A stretch of 49,987 bases of DNA from positions 1 through 49,987 of the forward strand of contig JAGXLL010000017.1 in NCBI GenBank assembly GCA_018334675.1. The letters run 5' to 3'. Position numbers and translations under genes: made by a program. This document shows, in pieces, positions 32,586 to 41,074 of the stretch (within the stretch, counting starts at the first letter, position 1; each line of letters begins with the position of its first letter). Below the pieces are notes generated by a model. It had not been told where the DNA came from and did no database searches. It saw nothing but the letters and a program-made list of their open reading frames with translations. Source of the DNA: Bacteroidales bacterium. Its GTDB lineage: Bacteria > Bacteroidota > Bacteroidia > Bacteroidales > UBA12077.

Positions 32586-35008
32586 TGAACATACGTTTTC
32601 TTATGATCGTGGCCCTTCTTTTGGGGTCATGGTCGGCCGTGCAGGCACAACAGGCAACCATCGGGGGAGTGTTAAAGGGACAGGACAGTGGTGATCCGCT
32701 AAATGGTGTTAATTTGATGCTTTTCAAGGCCGATAACCTGTCTGAGGCTTATCAGAGCACCATTTCAGGAATGGAAGGCCATTACACCTTCAAGGAGGTG
32801 CCCTATGGGGAGTATGTTCTTATCGCCAGTCATATCGGTTATAAGCGTTTTAAAACTTCCATGGTGGTGGCTCACACCCGTGAGCAGATTGATATCACCC
32901 TGCAGGAGCAATACATTGATCTGGGAGAGGTGGTTGTGTCCAGCCTTCATCAGGAGCAGGAGGTTAAAGAGGTATCCATGCCGATGGAGGTGTTGGGAGG
33001 TGAGGAGATTGAGCGTCTGGCTGCCTTTTCCCCATCCGAAGCCCTGGCCGCTGAACCCGGCGTTGCCATGCGGAACGACGGGGTATGGGGAACCAGTGTC
33101 AGCATAAGAGGGATGAGCGAGCAGCGCATCGTCACTCTGGTGGACGGCAACCGCATAGAAACCGCTACCGATCTTGCTGCTGGCTTGTCGATGGTCGATA
33201 TGAGCGATTTGCAGCGGATAGAGGTGATTAAGGGAGCCGCTTCCTCGATATATGGCACCGGAGCCATGGGCGGTGTGGTCAATTTTGTCACCAAGTCAGG
33301 GCACTTTGCCTCTGAACCCTATACCAACGGAACCCTCTCCAGCTCGTTCCATACGGTTAATGATATGTTATTCAGAAAGCTTGCCTTCTCCACCGGTGCC
33401 GATTATGGATATATTCGTGTCAGCGGGATGCAACGCAATGCTTCTGATATCAACACGCCCAGAGGAATATTAGAAAACAGCCAGTTCCAGGATAACAGCA
33501 TAACCCTGGATGCGGGTTTGAAACCTGCCGATGGACATCGCCTGGAGGTTCAGTATCATCGTTTTTCCGCCAGGGATGTTGGCATTCCGGGCGGAGCACC
33601 TTTCCCCGGCCCTGCTACCGCCTCTTATCCCAGGGAGAAGAGGACCCTGTACAGCGTAAATTATGAGATGCGCGACTTGCTTCCGGCCCTATCCAAATTC
33701 TCGGTAAAGTATTACCACCAATATATTTTGAGAGATGTGGAGATGCATCCCAATATCCCTGCCCGGCGTGTGGGTAACTTCAGGATCACACCCCGGAAGA
33801 TCACCCCGCAGGGAAAGCATTATACCGACGGGCTGAAGTTTACTACCGACTGGGAGCTGAAAGGCTCACACCAGCTGACGGCAGGAGTAGATCTGTGGCA
33901 AAGAAGACTAAGAACCGAACGTCAGAAATATATTAACAGGGAAGTGCTGGATCAGCAGGGTAACCCCCTGGACACCATACGCATTGTCCTGGGTGAGATG
34001 CCCATCCCCGATTCCCGGTTTGCCAGCGGCGGCGTATTTTTTCAGGACCAGCTCACCATGCTTGATGGCGATCTGAAGGTAACCCTGGGGGGGCGGTATG
34101 ACCTGATTCAGGTTCACAACGAGCGGGCACTGGATCCACGCTATGTGATCATCGATGGGGAGAAGAATCCCACACCTCCCGATCAGCGGGTTACCTTTGA
34201 AGAGCAAACCATATATAACAGGTCCTGGAGCGCTGATCTGGGTTTGCTTTATGCTTTAACGGAGAATACTGATCTGACCCTCACGATGGGGAGGTCGTTC
34301 CGCTCTCCCTCCATTGAAGAACGCTATAAATACATCGATCTGGGCAGTATGGTGCGTATCGGAGAACCCGGTCTTTCCCCGGAGAAAGGTTATAACCTGG
34401 ATGGCGGGATACGGTTCTGGCTTCCGGGCTTCAACCTTCGACTTAACGGATTTGTCAACCGGTTTAATGATCTGATCGTTGAAGAACCCGGTGAATATGT
34501 TTACACTTATAATACCGGTGCTCAGGCCGGGACACAGGATACTTTGCCTGCTCTGATCAATTCCAATGTGGATCAGGCCTTGCTCTACGGAGCAGACATG
34601 ACCTTCGATTACCACGTGATGCGCAACCTCGTTGGGCATGGCACCGTGTCCTTCGTAAGGGGCAGAGATATCCGGAACGAAAAGAACCTGCCGCTGATAC
34701 CCCCATTAAACGGACGCGCCGGAGTTAAATACCATTTCCCCGGTGTCCTGACCCTTGACCTTTATTCCGATTGGGCTGCCCGCCAAAATAAAGAGGCAAA
34801 GGGAGAAACAAAAACACCGGGTTATGCCATCGTCAACCTCAGTGCTTACAGCAAACCGATCAACCTGAATTTTGCCCGGCTGCGTCTGTGCGGAGGTGTA
34901 GAAAATATTTTCAATAAAGCCCATCAGAATCATTTGTCAACCAACCGCGGAGTCATACAAACAGAACCGGGGAGAGATGTGTTTATCAAGATGCAGCTCC
35001 GTTTTTAA
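32582..35008 (+). CDS. TonB-dependent outer-membrane receptor
   Basis: An 808-residue receptor with signal peptide (LMIVALLLGSWSAVQAQ). A carboxypeptidase-regulatory-like domain (ATIGGVLKGQDSGDPLNGVN to VDITLQEQYIDLGEVVV) comes first. Then a plug domain (SPSEALAAEPGVAMRNDGVW, SIRGMSEQRIVTLVDGNRIE, IEVIKGAASSIYGTGAMGGV) and a 22-stranded barrel ending MQLRF. SFRSPSIEERYKYIDLG and GVENIFNKAHQNHLS are typical of siderophore, heme or vitamin receptors of the FepA/BtuB type rather than SusC. No SusD partner follows. The placement between a TM1266-type gene and hydG suggests it imports something needed by the hydrogenase pathway, perhaps iron; this is inference. Confidence 0.92.
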   Translation: MMNIRFLMIVALLLGSWSAVQAQQATIGGVLKGQDSGDPLNGVNLMLFKADNLSEAYQSTISGMEGHYTFKEVPYGEYVLIASHIGYKRFKTSMVVAHTREQIDITLQEQYIDLGEVVVSSLHQEQEVKEVSMPMEVLGGEEIERLAAFSPSEALAAEPGVAMRNDGVWGTSVSIRGMSEQRIVTLVDGNRIETATDLAAGLSMVDMSDLQRIEVIKGAASSIYGTGAMGGVVNFVTKSGHFASEPYTNGTLSSSFHTVNDMLFRKLAFSTGADYGYIRVSGMQRNASDINTPRGILENSQFQDNSITLDAGLKPADGHRLEVQYHRFSARDVGIPGGAPFPGPATASYPREKRTLYSVNYEMRDLLPALSKFSVKYYHQYILRDVEMHPNIPARRVGNFRITPRKITPQGKHYTDGLKFTTDWELKGSHQLTAGVDLWQRRLRTERQKYINREVLDQQGNPLDTIRIVLGEMPIPDSRFASGGVFFQDQLTMLDGDLKVTLGGRYDLIQVHNERALDPRYVIIDGEKNPTPPDQRVTFEEQTIYNRSWSADLGLLYALTENTDLTLTMGRSFRSPSIEERYKYIDLGSMVRIGEPGLSPEKGYNLDGGIRFWLPGFNLRLNGFVNRFNDLIVEEPGEYVYTYNTGAQAGTQDTLPALINSNVDQALLYGADMTFDYHVMRNLVGHGTVSFVRGRDIRNEKNLPLIPPLNGRAGVKYHFPGVLTLDLYSDWAARQNKEAKGETKTPGYAIVNLSAYSKPINLNFARLRLCGGVENIFNKAHQNHLSTNRGVIQTEPGRDVFIKMQLRF

Positions 35009-35041
35009 TCCAATGTACCATTCACTAAAACTCCATCATTT

Positions 35042-36472
35042 ATGCAATTCAATCCAGGACAATACAAGATCAGGGACGAGAGAATGAAGCCATTCATAGA
35101 CGCCGATGAGATATGGCAATATATAGCAGATACCAGCAACCCCGACAAACAGCAGGTACGGGATGTCATCGCCCAATCGCTCAATAAGGAAAGGCTTTCC
35201 CTCCGGGATACAGCAATCCTGATCAATGCCGATGATCCCGGGCTGATAGAGGAGATTAAGCAGGGGGCCCGCGATCTGAAGAACAAGGTTTACGGCAACC
35301 GCATCGTCCTTTTTGCCCCGCTATACATAGGGAATAAGTGTACCAATGACTGTAAATACTGTGGCTTCAGAACCTCCAACAAATATGCCGTTCGGCGCAC
35401 CCTCACGGATGATGACATCGTTCATGAGGTGGAGGCCCTTGAGGATAACGGTCAGAAGCGCCTGATACTGGTTTATGGCGAACACCCCCATTACGATGCG
35501 GATTACATTGCCCATACCGTAAAAAAAGTCTATGAGGTTAAGAAAGGCAATGGAGAGATCCGCCGGGTCAACATCAATGCCGCCCCCCTGGATATTGAAG
35601 GATTTAAGACCGTTTGGGAAGCTGGCATTGGTACCTACCAGGTGTTTCAGGAGACTTACCATCCCGAGGCTTATAAATGGTATCACCTGGGCGGCAAGAA
35701 AACCGATTACAACTGGAGGCTGACCTCACTGGACCGCGCCCAGGAGGCTGGTGTGGATGACGTGGGCATCGGGGCTTTGTTTGGCCTGTACGACTGGCGG
35801 TTTGAGGTATTGGGACTGGTTCGCCATACCAATCATTTTGAAGCCTGCTACAACATCGGACCCCATACCATCTCCTTCCCCCGCATCAAGGATGCCGCCG
35901 ACCTCGACATCGATCCGAAATGGGAGGTAAGCGATGATGATTTTGCCCGGCTGGTAGCTATACTGCGTTTGGCTGTGCCTTATACAGGATTGATACTGAC
36001 AGCCCGCGAGAATCCGGATTTGCGTAAGGAAGTAATGCAGTTTGGTGTTAGCCAGATAGATGGGGGCACCAAGATTGAGCTGGGGTCCTACACCGAAACC
36101 AAAAATGAAGACCAAAACCTCAACAAGGAGCAGTTTCACATTGGTGATTCCCGTTCGCTGAATGATGTTATAGAGGAGCTGCTCGAAGACGGATATCTGC
36201 CTTCTTTCTGTACGGCTTGCTACAGGCTGGGCAGAACCGGTGAACATTTCATGGAGTTTTCGGTGCCAGGATTCATTAAAAGATACTGTACACCCAACGC
36301 CATCCTTACATTGGCCGAATATTTGGTGGATTATGCCAGGCCTGAGACAGCCCGGAAAGGCTGGCAGGTGATCGACCGGGAAATAAAGGATCTGAATGGA
36401 TTCAACAGGATTGATGAGCTGCGTAATCGCATTGAGCGTATTAAGCAAGGAGAAAGGGACCTGTATTTTTAA
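35042..36472 (+). CDS. hydG: [FeFe]-hydrogenase H-cluster radical SAM maturase HydG
   Basis: Cleaves tyrosine to make the CO and CN- ligands of the H-cluster. The 476 residues include the radical SAM motif CTNDCKYC (Cys100, 104, 107; CX3CX2C with the aromatic before the last Cys). The C-terminal CX2CX22C motif is complete (Cys390, 393, 416) and binds the auxiliary cluster where CO/CN attach to iron. This C-terminal motif distinguishes HydG from ThiH, which lacks the same arrangement. GTYQVFQETYHPEAY and DDVGIGALFGLYDWRFEVLG are family-typical. It follows the TonB-dependent receptor by 33 bases. HydE, HydF and the hydrogenase are not in this window. Confidence 0.95.
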   Translation: MQFNPGQYKIRDERMKPFIDADEIWQYIADTSNPDKQQVRDVIAQSLNKERLSLRDTAILINADDPGLIEEIKQGARDLKNKVYGNRIVLFAPLYIGNKCTNDCKYCGFRTSNKYAVRRTLTDDDIVHEVEALEDNGQKRLILVYGEHPHYDADYIAHTVKKVYEVKKGNGEIRRVNINAAPLDIEGFKTVWEAGIGTYQVFQETYHPEAYKWYHLGGKKTDYNWRLTSLDRAQEAGVDDVGIGALFGLYDWRFEVLGLVRHTNHFEACYNIGPHTISFPRIKDAADLDIDPKWEVSDDDFARLVAILRLAVPYTGLILTARENPDLRKEVMQFGVSQIDGGTKIELGSYTETKNEDQNLNKEQFHIGDSRSLNDVIEELLEDGYLPSFCTACYRLGRTGEHFMEFSVPGFIKRYCTPNAILTLAEYLVDYARPETARKGWQVIDREIKDLNGFNRIDELRNRIERIKQGERDLYF

Positions 36473-36613
36473 GCCTGAAGAAACTTTTCAGCAAGCTTTG
36501 CCTCTAAGCCCCATATTATTTTTAAAACAACCCATGGGCAGGCCGGGTCTTTTGTGGTTTATTGCGCGGAGTTCGGCTAAACATTGTCCCGGGTAGCTCT
36601 GTCTGAAAATGTG

Positions 36614-36637
36614 AAGGGGATTTGCCTCCTTTTTTTT
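36614..36637 (+). terminator. Terminator of the hydG transcript
   Basis: AAGGGG (36614-36619) pairs with CCTCCTT with a bulged T and an ATTTG loop, followed by a run of T. It is about 140 bases after the hydG stop; the stem is modest. Confidence 0.45.
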
Positions 36638-36657
36638 CTAATATCAATTTTTAGCCT

Positions 36658-36665
36658 TATTTTTG
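36658..36665 (+). promoter_or_regulatory. -7 element of the transaldolase-like gene
   Basis: TATTTTTG, an exact TAnnTTTG box 32 bases before the start codon, preceded by a T-rich region with no clear -33. Confidence 0.4.
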
Positions 36666-36697
36666 AGACCAATTTTTAACAAGTAAACTGAGACATT

Positions 36698-37372
36698 ATG
36701 AAATTTTTCATAGACACTGCGAATTTAGATCAGATTAAGGAAGCACAGGATTTGGGAGTGCTGGACGGGGTAACCACCAACCCTTCCCTGATGGCTAAGG
36801 AGGGCATTAGTGGACAGGAGAACATTGAATCCCATTATAAGAAAATTTGTGATATTGTGGATGGGGATGTCAGCGCGGAGGTCATTTCCATCGATTTTGA
36901 CGGCATGATGGAGGAAGCTGAGCATCTGGCCGCTTTACATCCGCAGATCGTCGTGAAAATTCCCATGATCAAAGAAGGTATTAGAGCCATCAAACATCTC
37001 AAAGAGAAAGGTATCCGCACCAACTGCACATTGGTCTTTAGTCCCGGTCAGGCCTTACTGGCAGCCAAGGCCGGAGCCACTTACGTGTCGCCTTTCATCG
37101 GCAGACTCGACGATATCTCTTCCGACGGGGTAAAACTGGTGCAGCAACTCGTGGATATGTACAATTATTATGGGTATGATACCCAGGTGCTGGCTGCCTC
37201 TATCCGCCATACCCAGCACATTATTCAGGTTATGGAAGTAGGCGCCGATGTGGCAACCTGCCCGCTTCAGCCTATACTGGGGTTGCTGAAACATCCCCTG
37301 ACCGATATCGGGCTCGAAAAATTCCTGGCCGATCATCGCAAAGCGGGAGAAAAAGTAGGAGCAACAAAATAA
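36698..37372 (+). CDS. fsa: Fructose-6-phosphate aldolase / small transaldolase
   Basis: A 224-residue class I aldolase of the TalC/FSA group, much shorter than classical transaldolases. [20 protein letters not shown] and [14 protein letters not shown] are the N-terminal signature. [15 protein letters not shown] carries the Schiff-base lysine (about residue 86). [20 protein letters not shown] and [13 protein letters not shown] complete the barrel core. Enzymes of this group act either as transaldolase in the pentose phosphate pathway or as F6P aldolase; sequence alone does not separate these. Flanked by its own promoter and terminator. Confidence 0.92.
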   Translation: MKFFIDTANLDQIKEAQDLGVLDGVTTNPSLMAKEGISGQENIESHYKKICDIVDGDVSAEVISIDFDGMMEEAEHLAALHPQIVVKIPMIKEGIRAIKHLKEKGIRTNCTLVFSPGQALLAAKAGATYVSPFIGRLDDISSDGVKLVQQLVDMYNYYGYDTQVLAASIRHTQHIIQVMEVGADVATCPLQPILGLLKHPLTDIGLEKFLADHRKAGEKVGATK

Positions 37373-37393
37373 TCTTTCCACAGAAGGGGAAAG

Positions 37394-37423
37394 AGCGGGG
37401 ACTGAAGGGTTCCCGCTTTTTTT
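37394..37423 (+). terminator. Terminator of the transaldolase-like gene
   Basis: AGCGGGGA (37394-37401) pairs with TTCCCGCT (37410-37417), one G-U, followed by TTTTTT. It is 22 bases after the stop codon. Confidence 0.8.
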
Positions 37424-37436
37424 GATCAAACAATTT

Positions 37437-37480
37437 GCCCCTCCCGGATGTATTACTATACAAATACTCCGGGTAGGGGC
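37437..37480. repeat. Long interrupted hairpin
   Basis: GCCCCT-CCCGGA-T-GTATT on the left pairs with AATAC-TCCGGG-T-AGGGGC on the right, with single bulges and an 8-base loop: about 17 paired positions. No T-run follows on either strand, and a normal terminator already lies 14 bases before it. Its role is unknown. Confidence 0.6.
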
Positions 37481-37593
37481 CATGGACAATTATAATAGCG
37501 TTCTGAGAAAATCTAATAGACTTCGTTTTCGTTTAACTATTAAAGATATACTCCCAATACATTATCCAATGAACATCCTTAAACAAGAAGCCT

Positions 37594-38211
37594 ATGTTGT
37601 TAAAGATTCATCCCGAAACGCCCAGTCAGAGACAAATCCAGCGAGTAGCCGAGGTACTGAGAAATGATGGCATCATCATTTATCCCACCGACACGGTTTA
37701 TGCTTTAGGGTGGAGCATTGACAATACCAAGGCAGAAGAGCGGATCAGCCAAATCCGGCAGGACAAGAAAAAACGGACGAGTTTTTCTTTGATCTGCAAA
37801 GATTTGAGCCAGGCCTCCGACTTCACCAGGCCGATGGACAAATCCACATTCAAGCTTTTAAAGCACAACCTGCCAGGGCCATTCACCTTTCTTCTTCCGG
37901 CCAGCAACAAGATTCCCCACATATATGGCAGCAAAAAGAGAGTTGTAGGCATACGTATCCCCGACAACAACATCCCTCTGGCTATTGTTGAGGAGCTGGG
38001 GCATCCGTTGATGACTACCTCCCTGCACGACAGCGATGATGGGATCATGGATTATATGGTGGACCCGCAAAAGATTTTTGATAAGTATGACAAGCAGGTG
38101 GATGTTATAGTCGACGGCGGTGTTGGCAATATGGAGGCTTCAACGGTTGTTGACTGTACCGATCATGAACCGGCCATTGTGCGGGAAGGTATTGGTGAGT
38201 TGGAGTTTTGA
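37594..38211 (+). CDS. L-threonylcarbamoyladenylate synthase (Sua5/YciO/YrdC family)
   Basis: Makes threonylcarbamoyl-AMP for the t6A37 modification of ANN-decoding tRNAs. The 205 residues follow the YrdC fold: IIIYPTDTVYALGWSIDN near the N-terminus, RISQIRQDKKKRTSFSLICK with the basic substrate-binding segment, PGPFTFLLPAS, KRVVGIRIPDNNIPLAIVEE, PLMTTSLHDSDDG and STVVDCTDHEPAIVREG. It is a YrdC/YciO-type length without the extra Sua5 domain. YciO paralogues lack full activity, so the exact subtype is open. Convergent with trkH, 12 bases apart. Confidence 0.88.
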   Translation: MLLKIHPETPSQRQIQRVAEVLRNDGIIIYPTDTVYALGWSIDNTKAEERISQIRQDKKKRTSFSLICKDLSQASDFTRPMDKSTFKLLKHNLPGPFTFLLPASNKIPHIYGSKKRVVGIRIPDNNIPLAIVEELGHPLMTTSLHDSDDGIMDYMVDPQKIFDKYDKQVDVIVDGGVGNMEASTVVDCTDHEPAIVREGIGELEF

Positions 38212-38223
38212 TGCCGTAAATTT

Positions 38224-39669
38224 TTATGTCTTCCAAAAAGCGGGGGAAAAGAGGATCAGGACCGTGAAAAGTTCCAGGCGGCCTACCAGCATGAGAAAAG
38301 CCAGGAACCATTTACCGAAGACCGGTATGTGGGCATAGTTTTCCACGGGTCCCACAGCTCCGATTCCCGGGCCGATGTTGCCCAGGGTTGCTGCTACTGA
38401 GCCTATCGAGGAATTCAGGTCGTAGCCCATGGCCGACATCACGATGGTACTACCGGCCAGCAGCATCATATAGAGCACCACAAAAGCCAGGATGTTGGTG
38501 ATGATCTGTGGGTCGATACTTTTCCTGTCTAGCCGCACCGGGAGTATGGCATTGGGATGGAGCAGGCGCTTCAGTTCGAGGGCGCTGTTTTTTATCAGCA
38601 GGGCTACACGCACGATCTTGATGCTGCCGCCGGTAGAACCACCCGAGCCCCCAAGGAACATCAACATAAAGACGATCACAATAAGGAATGGCGCCCATTG
38701 CAAATAATCCGTGGTAACATAGCCGGTGGTGGTGGTGATGGAAACCACCTGAAAAACGGCATGGCGGAATGATTCCTCAAAAGGGAGGAAATCACCGAAC
38801 CACAGCATGGCGGTGATCAGTATGGTGAATCCCAGCAAAAAGCCTACATAAAACCGAAATTCCTCGTTTTTGAACACCTTGTCAAACTGGAAATGCATGC
38901 CATAGTAAGAGAGAGCAAAGTTGGTACCAGCCAGGAACATGAACAGGGTGATGATATATTGGGAATAGGGGGAAAAATAGGCGATACTGGCCTGTTGGGT
39001 AGAGTAACCGCCGGTGGCCATGGTGGTAAATGAGTGGCATACGGCGTCAAAAAGACTCATGTCGCCCAGCGTGAGCAGGAGGGTCTCACTGAGGGTAAAA
39101 ATCACGTAGATCACCCAGAGACGTTTGGCCGTTTCTTTGACCCGTGGATGGAACTTATCGGGTGTTGGTCCCGGCACTTCGGCTATAAACAGCTTCATGC
39201 CTCCGAAGCCAAAGACAGGGAGTATAGCCAGGGACAGTACGATGATCCCCATACCGCCTAACCACTGCGTCATGCTGCGCCAAAAAAGCAGTCCATGTGG
39301 CAGGGCTTCCACATCATTGAGGATGGAAGCCCCGGTGGTGGTAAAACCCGAGATGGTCTCGAAAAAGGCATTGGTGTAGGAGGGTATATGGCCGCTGATG
39401 ACGAAAGGCAACGAACCGAAAAGAGAGAAAATCACCCAAACAATGCTCACCAGGATGTAGCCTTCCCGTTTGGAAATGGTTTTATCCCCCCTTTGTGTCA
39501 ACAGCCAGGCCAGGGCACCAAGTATCATGGCGATGCCGGATGATATGCCCAGCGAAAGAAAATCTCCCTCCTGATAATACAGCGATACACCCAACGGCAA
39601 GAGCATGGAAACACCTTCGATCAGTAATAGCAGGCCCAGAATGTTGAAGATGACACGCAAATTGATCAT
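38224..39669 (-). CDS. trkH: TrkH-family potassium uptake channel subunit
   Basis: A 481-residue inner-membrane protein with about ten hydrophobic segments and four pore-loop repeats. ISGFTTTGASILNDVEALPH, CHSFTTMATGGYST, SITTTTGYVTTDYLQW and AATLGNIGPGIGAVGPVENY each show the TTxG/G-type filter. MFLGGSGGSTGGSIKIVRVAL is the conserved intramembrane-loop region. It carries K+ inward under control of TrkA, whose gene lies 5 bases upstream on the same transcript. Confidence 0.94.
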   Translation of the reverse strand: MINLRVIFNILGLLLLIEGVSMLLPLGVSLYYQEGDFLSLGISSGIAMILGALAWLLTQRGDKTISKREGYILVSIVWVIFSLFGSLPFVISGHIPSYTNAFFETISGFTTTGASILNDVEALPHGLLFWRSMTQWLGGMGIIVLSLAILPVFGFGGMKLFIAEVPGPTPDKFHPRVKETAKRLWVIYVIFTLSETLLLTLGDMSLFDAVCHSFTTMATGGYSTQQASIAYFSPYSQYIITLFMFLAGTNFALSYYGMHFQFDKVFKNEEFRFYVGFLLGFTILITAMLWFGDFLPFEESFRHAVFQVVSITTTTGYVTTDYLQWAPFLIVIVFMLMFLGGSGGSTGGSIKIVRVALLIKNSALELKRLLHPNAILPVRLDRKSIDPQIITNILAFVVLYMMLLAGSTIVMSAMGYDLNSSIGSVAATLGNIGPGIGAVGPVENYAHIPVFGKWFLAFLMLVGRLELFTVLILFSPAFWKT

Positions 39670-39674
39670 ACCGG

Positions 39675-41015
39675 CTAGTTGAAAAATGTTTCCACTTTCT
39701 TGACGGCAGAGGGCATGGCAAATACCACTACCCGGTCCTCTGCCTGTATTTTGGTGTCGCCTTTGGCAATGAAGCTGTTGTTGCCGCGGATGATACCCCC
39801 AACAATGGCTTCTTTGGGGAAATTTAAGTCTTTAAGCCTGTATTTGGTGATCTTACTCTTGGGCCGGGCTACAAACTCCAGTACTTCAGCGTCAGACCCC
39901 GTCAGGCATTTCATGGTGGAAACTTCAGCACTCATGGTGAATTTGAAGATACGGCTGGCGGTCACCAGCTTCTTGTTGATGATCGTGTCAATGCCCATAT
40001 TCTCGCCCAGGTTGATGTAATCTATGTTTTCGATCTCGGCAATGGTCTTTTTCACACCCATCTTCTTGGCCAGCAGGCAGGAGAGCAGGTTCACCTCGGA
40101 GGAGCCGGTAACGGCGATGAAGGTATCCATCTTGGCCAGGCCCTCTTCCTTTAATAGCTCTACATCGCGCCCATCGCCATTGATAACCAGGGTGTTGTTC
40201 AGCTCATCGGCCAGCCGGGTGCATTCCTGTTTGTCCATCTCAATGAGCTTCACATTCATCCTGTTTTCCAGGGACTGGGCCGTGCGTTTTCCAATGCGGC
40301 TGCCGCCCAGGATCATCACATTCTTGACCTCCGATTTCTTTTTGCCGGAATATTTCAATACGTTGCTGATCCCGGCTTTGTTGGTGACCACATAAGCCAG
40401 GTCGTTGATCTGAAAGCGGTCCAGACCGCGGGGAATGATCGTGTGGCCATTTCGGGTGATGGCTACGGCCCTGAAATCGTATTCGTTGATCGATTCGGTC
40501 ACTTCGGTCAGGGTTTTACCAATGACAGGCGCATTCTCCTCCAGTTTCAGCACATACAGGGAGAGTTTCCCCCCGGTGAAATCAACAATCTCGGAGGTGC
40601 CTGTTTGGCCCACCATGCCCGAGATTTCCTTGGCTGCAATGCGTTCAGGATAAATCAGATAGTCGATCCCCAAATCAGTGAAATGGTTCTTATTCACCGG
40701 TCGGATATATTCCGGATTATCTACCCGGGCAATGGTTTGCTTTGCCCCCAGCTTTTTGGCCAGGATGGCGCAGGCAATATTCGTTTCCTCGGAATGTGTA
40801 ACGGCAATCAGCAAATCCGACCGTTTCACACTGGCTTCTTTCAATACTTCGAAAGAAGTGGCAGAACCCGTAATGGTTAAGATATCCAGATTCGCGTCGA
40901 TCCCCTTGACGCTTTCTTCATTGTTGTCGATGATGATGATGTCGTGCAGTTCGCTACTGAGCATCTTGGCAAGATGCGTCCCTACCTCACCGGCTCCTGC
41001 AATAATGATTTTCAT
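39675..41015 (-). CDS. trkA: Trk potassium uptake system NAD-binding subunit TrkA
   Basis: Cytosolic regulatory subunit that gates TrkH with NAD(H)/ATP. The 446 residues contain two RCK units. The first starts MKIIIAGAGEVGTHLAKML with the GxGxxG nucleotide motif and an acidic end of strand two (IIIDNNEE). The second starts NVMILGGSRIGKRTAQSLEN. Each is followed by a TrkA-C domain (SLYVLKLEENAPVIGKTLTE; KITKYRLKDLNFPKEAIVGG). The length is standard for the duplicated enterobacterial-type TrkA. The trkH gene follows 5 bases downstream. Confidence 0.95.
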   Translation of the reverse strand: MKIIIAGAGEVGTHLAKMLSSELHDIIIIDNNEESVKGIDANLDILTITGSATSFEVLKEASVKRSDLLIAVTHSEETNIACAILAKKLGAKQTIARVDNPEYIRPVNKNHFTDLGIDYLIYPERIAAKEISGMVGQTGTSEIVDFTGGKLSLYVLKLEENAPVIGKTLTEVTESINEYDFRAVAITRNGHTIIPRGLDRFQINDLAYVVTNKAGISNVLKYSGKKKSEVKNVMILGGSRIGKRTAQSLENRMNVKLIEMDKQECTRLADELNNTLVINGDGRDVELLKEEGLAKMDTFIAVTGSSEVNLLSCLLAKKMGVKKTIAEIENIDYINLGENMGIDTIINKKLVTASRIFKFTMSAEVSTMKCLTGSDAEVLEFVARPKSKITKYRLKDLNFPKEAIVGGIIRGNNSFIAKGDTKIQAEDRVVVFAMPSAVKKVETFFN

Positions 41016-41074
41016 AATTTGGCCCGTTTAAATCTTATAAGCCGATTAGTAACGACACAAAGAAAACCCTTGTT

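Noticed and set aside
35726-36448. A 240-codon minus-strand open frame inside hydG
   Set aside because: hydG has complete motifs on the other strand, and the antisense frame shows no family similarity.
35042-36472. ThiH (tyrosine lyase of thiamine synthesis) instead of HydG
   Set aside because: The C-terminal CX2CX22C motif is complete, the length is that of HydG, no thi genes are adjacent and a TM1266-type gene is.
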